From Rhizomicrobium electricum (GTDB lineage Bacteria > Pseudomonadota > Alphaproteobacteria > Micropepsales > Micropepsaceae): DNA of 64,000 nt. The stretch is from the NCBI RefSeq assembly GCF_011762045.1, contig NZ_JAASQS010000002.1:434001-498000 (forward strand). The letters are read 5' to 3'. Below the pieces are notes generated by a model. It was not told the origin of the DNA and made no database searches. It saw only the letters and a program-made list of their open reading frames with translations. A program made the translations under genes and the position numbers. Below, one piece after another: positions 29,388 through 37,462 of the stretch. The stretch's first letter is position 1. Every line of letters starts with the position of its first letter.

Positions 29388-30806
29388 ATGGCTAAGGACC
29401 TGTTTTTCGAACGCACGGGAATGAACCGCGCCCGCGTCCAGGCCCAGGTCGACGAGGCCCTCAAGGGCGCCGACGACGGCGAGTTGTACCTCGAATTCTG
29501 CCAGAGCGAGTCGTTCGCCTTCGACGACAACCGACTCAAGGCGGCCAATTTCGACACCACCCAGGGCTTCGGCCTGCGCAGCGTCTGCGGCGAGGCCACC
29601 GGCTTTGCCCATGCCAACGAGCTGTCCGAGGCCGCCATCGCCCGCGCCGCTAAGACGGTCCAGGCAGTCGCCAAGGGGCATTCGGGTGTCGCTGCGGCAG
29701 CCCCTGCCCGCACCAATGTCAAACTCTACGCCGATGTCGATCCGCTCGAGACCGCGGCCTTCGAAGCCAAGGTGAAGCTGCTGGAAGAGATGAACGCCTA
29801 TGCCCGCGCCAAGGATTCGCGGGTGCGGCAGGTGTCGTGCTCGCTGGCCGGCGAATGGCAGACCGTCGAGATCATCCGCGCCGGCGGCGAAACCTATCGC
29901 GACGTGCGCCCGCTGGTCCGGCTGTATGTCGGCGTGGTGGTGGAAGAGAACGGCCGCCAGGAATCCGGCAGTCACGGCGGCGGCGGCCGCGGCGGTTACG
30001 AAACCTATCTCAAGCCGGAATACTGGCAGGCGGCGATCGACGAAGCGCTGCGCCAAGCGCTGGTGAATCTCGAATCCATTCCCGCTCCAGCCGGCGAAAT
30101 GACCGTCGTGCTCGGACCCGGCTGGCCCGGTATCCTGCTCCACGAAGCCATCGGCCACGGCCTCGAAGGCGACTTCAATCGCAAGCAGACCAGCGCGTTT
30201 TCCGGCCTGCTCGGCCAGCGCGTGGCGGCGCCCGGCGTCACCGTGGTCGACGACGGCACCATCGGCGGACGGCGCGGCTCGCTCACCATCGACGACGAAG
30301 GCACGCCCTCCTCCCGCACCGTGCTGATCGAAGACGGCATCCTCAAAGGCTACATGCAGGACCGCCAGAACGCGCGTCTGATGGGCATGAAGCCGACCGG
30401 CAACGGCCGCCGCGAAAGCTATTCCTCGCCGGTCATGCCGCGCATGACCAACACCTACATGCTGGCGGGCGACAAGAGCCCGGAAGAAATTCTGGCGAGC
30501 GTCAACAAAGGCATCTACGCGGTGAATTTCGGCGGCGGTCAGGTCGACATCACCAACGGCAAGTTCGTGTTCTCCTGCACCGAGGCCTATCTGATCGAGA
30601 ACGGCAAACTCGGCGCCCCGATCAAAGGCGCTACCCTGATCGGCAACGGCCCCGACTGCCTGACCCGCGTGACGATGATCGGCAACGATCTGAAGCTCGA
30701 CCCCGGCGTCGGCACTTGCGGCAAGAACGGCCAGAGCGTGCCGGTCGGCGTCGGCCAGCCGACGCTGCGCCTGGACGGACTGACCGTCGGAGGAACGGCG
30801 GCCTGA
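29388..30806 (+). CDS. tldD: Metalloprotease TldD
   Basis: This 472-residue protein is the catalytic partner of the TldD/TldE (PmbA) heterodimer, which degrades unfolded peptides and processes some ribosomal peptides and CcdA-type antitoxins. The zinc motif is HEAIGHGLEGD (HExxxH). The C-terminal CTEAYLIENGKLGAPIKGATLIGNG and MIGNDLKLDPGVGTCGKNGQ are conserved. Its partner gene begins at 63697. It lies directly upstream of ccdAB, which may be coincidence. Confidence 0.97.
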   Translation: MAKDLFFERTGMNRARVQAQVDEALKGADDGELYLEFCQSESFAFDDNRLKAANFDTTQGFGLRSVCGEATGFAHANELSEAAIARAAKTVQAVAKGHSGVAAAAPARTNVKLYADVDPLETAAFEAKVKLLEEMNAYARAKDSRVRQVSCSLAGEWQTVEIIRAGGETYRDVRPLVRLYVGVVVEENGRQESGSHGGGGRGGYETYLKPEYWQAAIDEALRQALVNLESIPAPAGEMTVVLGPGWPGILLHEAIGHGLEGDFNRKQTSAFSGLLGQRVAAPGVTVVDDGTIGGRRGSLTIDDEGTPSSRTVLIEDGILKGYMQDRQNARLMGMKPTGNGRRESYSSPVMPRMTNTYMLAGDKSPEEILASVNKGIYAVNFGGGQVDITNGKFVFSCTEAYLIENGKLGAPIKGATLIGNGPDCLTRVTMIGNDLKLDPGVGTCGKNGQSVPVGVGQPTLRLDGLTVGGTAA

Positions 30807-30846
30807 CGGCCGCGGGCGGTCGGCGGTACGGCGGCGTAAACCGCGC

Positions 30847-30885
30847 TTGATGCACATGGATCATGCGCATAAAATATGCGCATGA
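30847..30885 (+). promoter_or_regulatory. ccdAB promoter with palindromic operator
   Basis: TTGATG (30847-30852) and TAAAAT (30870-30875) are separated by exactly 17 bases. A perfect 10-bp inverted repeat, TCATGCGCAT and ATGCGCATGA with a 5-base spacer (30861-30885), covers the -10 box and the start codon. Transcription would begin near 30882, the A of an ATG, giving a leaderless or nearly leaderless message. Autorepression by a CcdA-CcdB complex binding the palindrome is the expected mode. Confidence 0.7.
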
Positions 30886-31157
30886 CATCCGGTTTCTCCG
30901 AAGACCAACGACCCTGGCGGCAAGCGCAAAAGCGCGGGCCCAAGAAGGCCGTGAACGTGTCGGTCGATGCGGCGCTGCTGGCGGAAGCCAAAGCGCTCGG
31001 GCTCAATCTGTCCCAGACGCTGGAAGACGAACTGCGCCGCAAGGTGCACGACGAGAAAGTCCGCCGCTTCAAGGAGGAATCTCGCGAAGCGATCGAAGCG
31101 CATAACCGGTTCATTGAAGAGAACGGCATCTGGAGCGAAAAATATCGCCAGTGGTGA
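30882..31157 (+). CDS. ccdA: CcdA-family antitoxin
   Basis: This 91-residue type II antitoxin has an N-terminal ribbon-helix-helix (KKAVNVSVDAALLAEAKALGLNLSQTLEDELRRKV). Its C-terminal toxin-binding tail (FIEENGIWSEKYRQW) is typical of CcdA. ATG 30882 is favoured because the promoter places the RNA start there; an ATG two codons earlier lies inside the -10/operator region. The stop region overlaps the possible starts of ccdB. Confidence 0.92.
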   Translation: MTSGFSEDQRPWRQAQKRGPKKAVNVSVDAALLAEAKALGLNLSQTLEDELRRKVHDEKVRRFKEESREAIEAHNRFIEENGIWSEKYRQW

Positions 31158-31162
31158 ACGTC

Positions 31163-31480
31163 ATGAGCACCAAGCAATTCGACGTTTTCGCCAATCCCGA
31201 TCCCGCTTCGGTCAAAACACATCCCTATCTGATCGTGCTTCAATCCGATCAACTGAGCAGATTGAACACGCGCGTGGTGGCGCCGTTGGTCTCGCCAAAA
31301 TCCATTCCGTTCTTTGAACGTCTGACGCCCGGCCTGGACGTGAACGGCGATCATTTCGTCATCGATCCCACCAACATCGGCGCCGTTCCCGAACGCGTAC
31401 TGAAGAAGCGCGTCGCCAATCTTGAATCCGAGCGCTATCGCATCCTGGCGGCAGTCGACATGGTGTTCGTCGGGGTATAG
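31163..31480 (+). CDS. ccdB: CcdB-family toxin
   Basis: The product is 105 residues and matches CcdB along its length, including KQFDVFANPD, PYLIVLQSDQLSRLNTRVVAPL and the end AAVDMVFVGV. CcdB poisons DNA gyrase in characterised systems. The E. coli toxin ends WGI, residues needed for gyrase poisoning; this one ends VGV, so potency or target may differ. ATG 31163 fits homologue N-termini; GTG 31154, overlapping the ccdA stop, is an alternative. Confidence 0.9.
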   Translation: MSTKQFDVFANPDPASVKTHPYLIVLQSDQLSRLNTRVVAPLVSPKSIPFFERLTPGLDVNGDHFVIDPTNIGAVPERVLKKRVANLESERYRILAAVDMVFVGV

Positions 31481-31489
31481 GGGGCTCGA

Positions 31490-31744
31490 ATGGCCAAAGC
31501 CTGGTTTTCACCGAAGCGTTACGGATACGGCAGCGGATTGCCCTGCAGCTGGGAAGGCTGGCTGGTGTTGGCGGTCTACCTGATTGCGGTTCCGCTGGGC
31601 GTCGTGCCGGCACTTCGATATCTGCCCCATTGGGCCGCCATGGCGGTGTGGTTCGCGTATGTGGCCGTACTGACGATCGCGTTCATACTGATCGCGAAGG
31701 CGCGCACCGAAGGCGGTTGGCGTTGGCGCGACGGAAGCGAATAA
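31490..31744 (+). CDS. Small two-helix membrane protein, unknown
   Basis: The product is 84 residues. Two membrane helices (about residues 23-42 and 47-69) follow a basic N-terminus that includes FSPKRYGYG. It starts 9 bases after ccdB with a GGGGGCTC site upstream, so it may be co-transcribed with the toxin pair. GWRWRDGSE forms the C-terminus. No family is recognised. Confidence 0.6.
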   Translation: MAKAWFSPKRYGYGSGLPCSWEGWLVLAVYLIAVPLGVVPALRYLPHWAAMAVWFAYVAVLTIAFILIAKARTEGGWRWRDGSE

Positions 31745-31841
31745 GCGCCGCCACGTCATCCGTATGTTCCAAATACAATTATTACATTGACGTATTTTCA
31801 TCATCCGGACACCATCTGACTTCAGCTAGAGGGTGGTGTGC

Positions 31842-33413
31842 GTGACGGATAGGCCTGTCGTGTTGTGCATTGCGGTGCTTGCCGCGATGGTTCTGGTCCC
31901 CGCGCTTTTGTTTCCCCTGCCGCCGCTGATCGATTACCCCAACCATCTGGCGCGGATCTGGCTGATCGCCGGCGGCGTGCACGTACCGCCGCTGGACGGC
32001 ATCTATTTCGAGGACTGGCGCGGCGTCGGCGCCGGCATCGGCATCGATGCGATGGCGAAGCTGCTGAGCCCCATCCTGCCGCCGTCCGGCATCGGTCTGG
32101 TGCTGCTGATCCTGGCGATCCTGGCGCCGCCGCTGGGCGCGATCTCGCTGAACGCGCGGATGTTCGGCGGTGTCCATGCGTGGCAGCCCTACTTCCTCGC
32201 CTTCTGGTGCACCCAGACGCTGGTAGGGGGCTTCCTCAATTTCCAGATCGGACTCGGACTTGCGTTGCTCGCGGTCGCTGCCGATCCCAAGGCGGCGCGC
32301 GCCGGACCGTGGGCGCTTTACGGCTGGCGGATCGCATCGGGGGCAGTGCTTTTCATCATCCATCCGTTCGCGCTGTTCTTCTTCGCCATCCTGCAGGCCG
32401 CGATCACGTTCGGCGGCGACTGGCCCGCGTGGCGCGACGTTCCCAGCCGCCTCAGCTGGGCGGGAGCGACCGCAACAGTCGCGCTGATGCCGCCGGCGAT
32501 CTATCTTTTCTATGTGCAAGGCATTCCGGGCAGCGAAGACCGCGCCGGCGCGACCGCACTCTTCAACGACTGGATGGGCACCGTCCGCGCGATGGCGTCG
32601 CCGTTCACGAGCTATGACATCGTCATCGATTTCCTCTGCGTGCTGCCGCTGGCGGGACTGGCGATCTGGGCTTTGGCGAACCATAAATTCCAGGCGCACA
32701 AGGGCCTCATCCTCGCCGCCGCCGGGCTCGCCGCCGTAGCGCTGCTCATGCCGCACACTTTCGGCCGCACCGGCTGGATCGACAAACGCTTCCCGCTGTT
32801 GGCGCTGTTGACCGCCCTTTCCGCCACGCGGCTCACCGTCGACCTCAAGCGCCAGAACTGGGTGCTGGCCGGCGCGGTGGTTCTGGTCGCGCTGCGAACG
32901 GCGTGGATCAGTCTCAACTGGGCCGCCTTTACGCCGCTGGTGGAGTCGATGCGCACCGCCCTTGCCGATGTCCCGGCTGGCGCCCGCGTCCTGCCGATGC
33001 AGCACGACAACACCAGCCGCTTCGGGCTGTTCCATCTTTTGGGACGCACGACGCCGAATTTCGACGAGACCTTCCGGCACTATCCGGCAATGATGATCCC
33101 GTGGCGGCACGCCTTTACGCCGATGATGTTCGCGCAATACCGCGAAAAGCCGATCCTGCTCCGGCCGGCTTACGTCGCGATCGCCAATCCGACCGGTGGC
33201 GTGCTCTACTCGGTGCATGCGCTCGACCATTTCGAGATGCTCGACCCGCGCACGCAGTTCATCCGCAACTGGCGGCAGAATTTCGATTACGTGCTGGTGC
33301 TGAACGCCGACATTCCCGACCGCGACGGCCCGTTCACCCCGCCGCCCGGATTGCACCTCGTGAACGACACCGGTTTCGCGCAACTCTATCGGGTCGCGAA
33401 AACCGGCGGGTGA
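31842..33413 (+). CDS. Polytopic membrane protein, possible GT-C-like, unknown
   Basis: The product is about 523 residues with roughly ten hydrophobic helices in the first 370 residues, then a soluble C-terminal portion of about 150 residues. A short motif, PLIDYPNHLARIW, lies in the first loop. The layout of many helices, an acidic or His loop after helix 1 and a periplasmic tail resembles GT-C-type glycosyltransferases, but this is weak inference. GTG 31842 is 8 bases after AGAGGG; GTG codons at 31833 and 31836 are alternatives. It ends 3 bases from the converging CPBP gene. Confidence 0.6.
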   Translation: MTDRPVVLCIAVLAAMVLVPALLFPLPPLIDYPNHLARIWLIAGGVHVPPLDGIYFEDWRGVGAGIGIDAMAKLLSPILPPSGIGLVLLILAILAPPLGAISLNARMFGGVHAWQPYFLAFWCTQTLVGGFLNFQIGLGLALLAVAADPKAARAGPWALYGWRIASGAVLFIIHPFALFFFAILQAAITFGGDWPAWRDVPSRLSWAGATATVALMPPAIYLFYVQGIPGSEDRAGATALFNDWMGTVRAMASPFTSYDIVIDFLCVLPLAGLAIWALANHKFQAHKGLILAAAGLAAVALLMPHTFGRTGWIDKRFPLLALLTALSATRLTVDLKRQNWVLAGAVVLVALRTAWISLNWAAFTPLVESMRTALADVPAGARVLPMQHDNTSRFGLFHLLGRTTPNFDETFRHYPAMMIPWRHAFTPMMFAQYREKPILLRPAYVAIANPTGGVLYSVHALDHFEMLDPRTQFIRNWRQNFDYVLVLNADIPDRDGPFTPPPGLHLVNDTGFAQLYRVAKTGG

Positions 33414-33416
33414 CGT

Positions 33417-34085
33417 TCACCACTTGATGTAATGCGAATAGCTCCAGGCATTGAGCAGAACGTGCGCCAGGATCAGCGGCCATAGCCGGCCGCTGCGCGC
33501 GTACCAGGTGCCGAAAATGAGCCCGATCGGGATCAAGACGACACTCGACACGCCCTGAGAAATGTGAAGGCCGACACGCAGCGCGACGCCGATATTGATC
33601 CCGAGATCCGGGTGTCCCTTCTCCTTCAACGCGGTGATGAGATAACCGGCGGCAAAGAATTCTTCGTAGAAGCCGTTGACCAGCACCAGCGCCGCGACGG
33701 CATAGGGCGACAAGGTCGGGACCACGGCCCCGCTCTGTTGCGGCACGACGCTGGGCAAAAAAGCGCTCACCAGGATCGAAACGGCCAATATCCCCAGGTA
33801 GGCCCCCGCTGCCAGCACCAAACCCCAAGGGCCGTCGCGCCAGTGGGTGTCGAGGCCGAAACGCTCCGCCTTCCAGCCGCGGGCCCACAGGAAGAGGCCC
33901 AGCACGGCAGTCGTGATCGCCTGGAACGCCACCACCCGCCACACGCCGAACTCGCTCGGCCCCGCCATCCCGACATGGATATGCGCCAACGCCAGCACGG
34001 AGGTGATGATGGAGTAGCCGTAGGCACCCGCCACGACCACTGCGAATTCCACCGGGAACGGCAGTTTTTGCAGCAGGTTTCGCAT
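33417..34085 (-). CDS. CPBP-family intramembrane protease homologue
   Basis: The product is 222 residues with about six membrane helices. The CPBP (Abi/CAAX protease) motifs are NGFYEEFFAAGYL, GLHISQG and AHVLLNAWS. The glutamate pair and the two histidines are kept, but the usual arginine of EExxxR is alanine here. Activity is therefore likely but uncertain. Members cleave prenylated or membrane-embedded peptides, sometimes for bacteriocin immunity. Confidence 0.8.
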   Translation of the reverse strand: MRNLLQKLPFPVEFAVVVAGAYGYSIITSVLALAHIHVGMAGPSEFGVWRVVAFQAITTAVLGLFLWARGWKAERFGLDTHWRDGPWGLVLAAGAYLGILAVSILVSAFLPSVVPQQSGAVVPTLSPYAVAALVLVNGFYEEFFAAGYLITALKEKGHPDLGINIGVALRVGLHISQGVSSVVLIPIGLIFGTWYARSGRLWPLILAHVLLNAWSYSHYIKW

Positions 34086-34215
34086 CGGGACTCCGGATTT
34101 GATAGCGCCAGTATAACCACCTCGGCCGCCGGGAACAGCCGCGACACGTCGCTCGAGGTTGCGCGCCCGCCCGCATTGTGCTTTCGCTCGCCGTGCGGCT
34201 ACGGGAGCTTTGCGG

Positions 34216-34557
34216 ATGATCTATAAGATTTGCGACAAGGACGAATGGGAAGCGGCGGCCATGACCGGCATCTATCCCGGCTCGGCCAATGACGCCAAGG
34301 ACGGCTTCATCCACTTCTCGAACGCGGCGCAGGTGCCCGGAACGCTGGCGCGGTTCTACGCCGATGCCGACAATCTGGTTCTGGCGGCGGTGGACGATTC
34401 CAAGCTCGGCGCCGCGCTGATCTGGGAGCGCTCCGGCGATCACGGTCTGTTTCCGCATCTTTATGGACCGCTGCCGATGGCCAATGTCGTCTGGGTCAAG
34501 CCGCTGATCCGGGGCGCCGATGGCGTCTTCGTGCTGCCGCCGGAAATGGGGAAATAG
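34216..34557 (+). CDS. DUF952-family protein
   Basis: The product is 113 residues. MIYKICDKDEWEAA, DGFIHFSNAAQVPGTLARFY and the C-terminal GPLPMANVVWVKPL are typical of DUF952, a small cytoplasmic family of unknown function. ATG 34216 begins right before the family start. It is followed by the aldo/keto reductase gene 2 bases after its stop, suggesting one transcript. Confidence 0.88.
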   Translation: MIYKICDKDEWEAAAMTGIYPGSANDAKDGFIHFSNAAQVPGTLARFYADADNLVLAAVDDSKLGAALIWERSGDHGLFPHLYGPLPMANVVWVKPLIRGADGVFVLPPEMGK

Positions 34558-34559
34558 CC

Positions 34560-35600
34560 ATGCGCTACCGGATGCTCGGCAACACCGGCTTCTACGTTTC
34601 GGAAATCTGCCTCGGCACCATGACGTTCGGCGGCAAGGGCAACTATTACGAGGCAGTCGGCAAGGTCGATCAGAAGACTGCGACCCGCCTGGTGGCTCGC
34701 GCGCTCGAATCCGGAGTGAATTTCATCGACACCGCCGACGTCTATTCCGAAGGCCTGTCGGAAACCTTGCTCGGCAACGCGCTGAAAGATATCGGCGTCA
34801 AGCGCTCCGACGTGGTGATCGCCACCAAAGTCTATGGCCGCATGAGCGCCTCGCCCAACGACGCCGGCCTGTCGCGCGGGCACATCATGGATTCGATCGC
34901 GGCCAGCCTCGAACGGCTGCAACTGGACCATGTCGATCTCTATCAGGTCCATGCGCAGGATCGCGACACCCCGGTCGAGACGGTGATGGAAGCGCTGAAC
35001 GACCTCGTGCGGCAAGGGCTGGTGCGCTACGCCGGCGTGTCGAACTGGCAGGCGTGGCGGATCATGAAGGCGCAAGGCATCGCCGACAAGCGCGGGCTCG
35101 CGCGGTTCGAGACCTTGCAGGCCTACTACTCCATCGCCGGGCGCGACATCGAACGCGACGTCGTGCCGATGCTGGCCGATCAGAAGATGGGCCTGATGGT
35201 GTGGAGCCCGCTGGCGGGCGGCGTTCTGTCCGGCAAGTTCGGCCGCGACGGCGAAGGCCCCGCCGGCACCCGCCGCGCGCAAGTGGACTTCCCGCCGGTC
35301 GACAAGGAATTGGCGTTCAAGCTCGTCGATGCGATGCGCGAGATCGGCGCCGCTCATGGTGCCAGCCCGGCCCGCGTGGCGCTGGCCTGGGTGCTGTCGC
35401 GCCCGTTCGTCACCAGCGTCATTACCGGGGTCAAAACCCTGGAGCAGCTCGACGACAATCTCGCGGCGGCGGACCTGAAACTGTCGGACGCGGAAATCGC
35501 GCGGCTGGACGCGCTGTCGGCCCTCAAGCCCGAATATCCCGCCTGGATGGTCGAGCGCCAGAACGACCCGCGGCGCAATCCGAACACAAACAAAGGGTAG
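34560..35600 (+). CDS. Aldo/keto reductase
   Basis: This 346-residue (beta/alpha)8 NADPH-dependent oxidoreductase has the catalytic Asp and Tyr in FIDTADVYSEGLSE, Lys in VIATKVYG and His in DLYQVHAQD. The C-terminal VTSVITGVKTLEQLDDNLAA binds cofactor phosphate. Substrate is not predictable. It forms a tight pair with the DUF952 gene. Confidence 0.93.
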   Translation: MRYRMLGNTGFYVSEICLGTMTFGGKGNYYEAVGKVDQKTATRLVARALESGVNFIDTADVYSEGLSETLLGNALKDIGVKRSDVVIATKVYGRMSASPNDAGLSRGHIMDSIAASLERLQLDHVDLYQVHAQDRDTPVETVMEALNDLVRQGLVRYAGVSNWQAWRIMKAQGIADKRGLARFETLQAYYSIAGRDIERDVVPMLADQKMGLMVWSPLAGGVLSGKFGRDGEGPAGTRRAQVDFPPVDKELAFKLVDAMREIGAAHGASPARVALAWVLSRPFVTSVITGVKTLEQLDDNLAAADLKLSDAEIARLDALSALKPEYPAWMVERQNDPRRNPNTNKG

Positions 35601-35627
35601 GATTTTTCCCCAAAATCGGAGGCGATC

Positions 35628-35984
35628 ATGCGCGGATTGCTTGTGGCGGTTTTACTGGCGGCGGCCCCGGCCCAAGCCGGGCTGTGGACCTCGGCCTGCC
35701 AGGACCGGCAAATCCAGTATCAGCAGATCACCGGCGGCGAAGGCTACCTCCATGCCGACCGCGGCGACGGGACTTTCACGACCGTGAAGCTGAAGCAGAG
35801 CTTCATCAGTCCGCAGATGATCTGCGGCACCGTTCCGGCCAAAGTCGGCGACGACGAAACCGCGACGGTCTGCGCCGATCAGCAGCACCAGACCATCCGC
35901 ATCCTGCGCGGCGCCGACCTCAAGAAAGGCGTGAAGCCGGACAAGGCGACGGTGCTCTGCCAGGCGGTGGTGAGCGTTAACTAG
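35628..35984 (+). CDS. Secreted small Cys-containing protein, paralogue 1
   Basis: The product is 118 residues with a signal peptide (MRGLLVAVLLAAAPAQA). The mature part has cysteines in SACQDRQIQYQQ, MICGTV, TVCADQ and LCQAV. The same four-cysteine pattern and the CAD motif recur in the next gene, so the two are diverged tandem duplicates. GGAGG lies before the ATG. The family is unknown to me; disulfide-bonded periplasmic protein is inference. Confidence 0.7.
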   Translation: MRGLLVAVLLAAAPAQAGLWTSACQDRQIQYQQITGGEGYLHADRGDGTFTTVKLKQSFISPQMICGTVPAKVGDDETATVCADQQHQTIRILRGADLKKGVKPDKATVLCQAVVSVN

Positions 35985-36047
35985 GCCGAGGGTTGCCTCG
36001 CGCGCGAGGTTAGGCCAATGATCCGGTCCTATTCGACGGAGACGAAC

Positions 36048-36461
36048 ATGCGGGCTTTGGTTTTGGTGGCGGCGCTGGCGGCAATGACCGGCACGGGTCT
36101 GGCGAAGCCGCCGCAGAAGCCTGCGGCTCCCGCGAAGACGGAAGCGACCTGGATTTCGATCTGCTTTGGCGAGGACGCGCAATACACCCAGACCGTCAAC
36201 GGTCCGGGCTTTTTCCACGTCGGCAACGGCGACCGCTCCTATCAGACCCAGAAGCTGGTGCAGTCCTACTACGACGGCAACATGGTGTGCGCCGTGCCCG
36301 ATCCGAAGGCGCCGCGCGCCACCACCGACATCGCCCTCATCTGCGCCGACAAGAACACCAAGATGATCTCGATCATGTACGGCCGCGACAAGGGCTCCAA
36401 GCCGGCGACGCCTGCGAACGCCCTGCCTTACTGCAAGGCCCGCATCGACGCGCTGCAATAG
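36048..36461 (+). CDS. Secreted small Cys-containing protein, paralogue 2
   Basis: The product is 137 residues with a signal peptide (MRALVLVAALAAMTGTGLA) and a Pro/Lys-rich spacer. The conserved core is SICFGEDAQYTQTVNGPGFFHVGNGDRSYQTQ, then MVCAVP, ALICADKNTKM and YCKARI. It aligns with the preceding gene over the whole mature region. ATG 36048 with ACGGAG upstream is preferred over an earlier start. Function unknown. Confidence 0.7.
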   Translation: MRALVLVAALAAMTGTGLAKPPQKPAAPAKTEATWISICFGEDAQYTQTVNGPGFFHVGNGDRSYQTQKLVQSYYDGNMVCAVPDPKAPRATTDIALICADKNTKMISIMYGRDKGSKPATPANALPYCKARIDALQ

Positions 36462-37391
36462 CTAGGGAACCAATCCGCGCGCCTTCAGCCATTTGGCCAA
36501 GAGATCCGGCCAGACGCGCGCTTCGCCGGGCGCGTCCATCTTGAAGGAATGCCCCACCCCGGCAAAGACGTGCAGCTCGACCGGCACGTCGCAGCGCTGC
36601 AAGGCGCGTGCGAAGCGTTCGGAATGTCGGACGGGCACGTCCCTGTCGTCGGCACCGTGCACCAGGAACGCGGGCGGAGCGCCGTCGCAATCGCCGACCG
36701 GAAAGCGGCGATAAAGGCGGATCAGATTGGGCTGCCGCGGATCGTCGGAAACCTCGCCCGGTGTCGGCAGGTAGGGATACGCCATAATCATGAAATCGGG
36801 GCGCGCGCTCAGTTGATCGACCCGGTCCTTGGGATCGTAGACCTTGGCGTTGTGATGGATGCCGAGCACCGCCGCGAGATTGCCGCCCGCCGAAAATCCG
36901 ATCACACCGACGCGGCCCGGATCGATCGTATGGCCGTTCGAGAATAGGCCGGACCGGATCAGCCGCAGGCTGCGCTGCGCATCCTGGAGCGCCACGCTGT
37001 CGCCCGCCTTGTGGCCTTCATCCGGCAACCGGTAAGTCAGGACAAAGGCATCGATGCCGAGACTGTTGAGCCAGCGCGCCACCGGCGCTCCGGAATCGGA
37101 ATAGACGACGCGATAGCCGCCGCCGGGCAGGATCAGAACCGCCGTTCCGTTCGGCTTGGCCGCATAATAGGCGGTCAGGATCGGGCGCGAGATATTCCAG
37201 AACCGGCGGTCGCCGTTCTTGCTGTAGACCTGGAAGTTCTCGGTCTTCGGGGCGTCTTCCGAGCCCGGCCCGATCCCACCCCAGATGAGAAGCGTGGTGG
37301 TGCGGGCGGTGGCGGACGGCGCGTCGTCTGCAAACGCTGCGGCGAGCGACAACAGCGCCCCGAACAGCAATACCGATACCCGCAAAACCAT
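36462..37391 (-). CDS. Secreted alpha/beta-hydrolase (acetyl-esterase-like)
   Basis: The product is 309 residues with a signal peptide ending near AAAFA. It carries the oxyanion-loop motif LILPGGGYRVV, the nucleophile elbow GVIGFSAGGNLA (Ser), the acid in FLVHGADDRDVPV and the histidine in FAGVGHSF. This layout is that of BD-FAE/acetylxylan-esterase-like enzymes, so polysaccharide deacetylation is possible. ATG 37391 is the start nearest the signal peptide. It converges on paralogue 2 with adjacent stop codons. Confidence 0.88.
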   Translation of the reverse strand: MVLRVSVLLFGALLSLAAAFADDAPSATARTTTLLIWGGIGPGSEDAPKTENFQVYSKNGDRRFWNISRPILTAYYAAKPNGTAVLILPGGGYRVVYSDSGAPVARWLNSLGIDAFVLTYRLPDEGHKAGDSVALQDAQRSLRLIRSGLFSNGHTIDPGRVGVIGFSAGGNLAAVLGIHHNAKVYDPKDRVDQLSARPDFMIMAYPYLPTPGEVSDDPRQPNLIRLYRRFPVGDCDGAPPAFLVHGADDRDVPVRHSERFARALQRCDVPVELHVFAGVGHSFKMDAPGEARVWPDLLAKWLKARGLVP

Positions 37392-37462
37392 CGCCACGCC
37401 CCCGGACAGACGCCGCACTGTAAGGCGCCTGCCGCGGGGCGAAGATCACAACACGGCGAATA

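Noticed and set aside
31782..33383. Open frame of 533 codons on the minus strand
   Set aside because: It is the complement of the polytopic membrane protein gene and has only low-complexity Arg/Gln/His composition.
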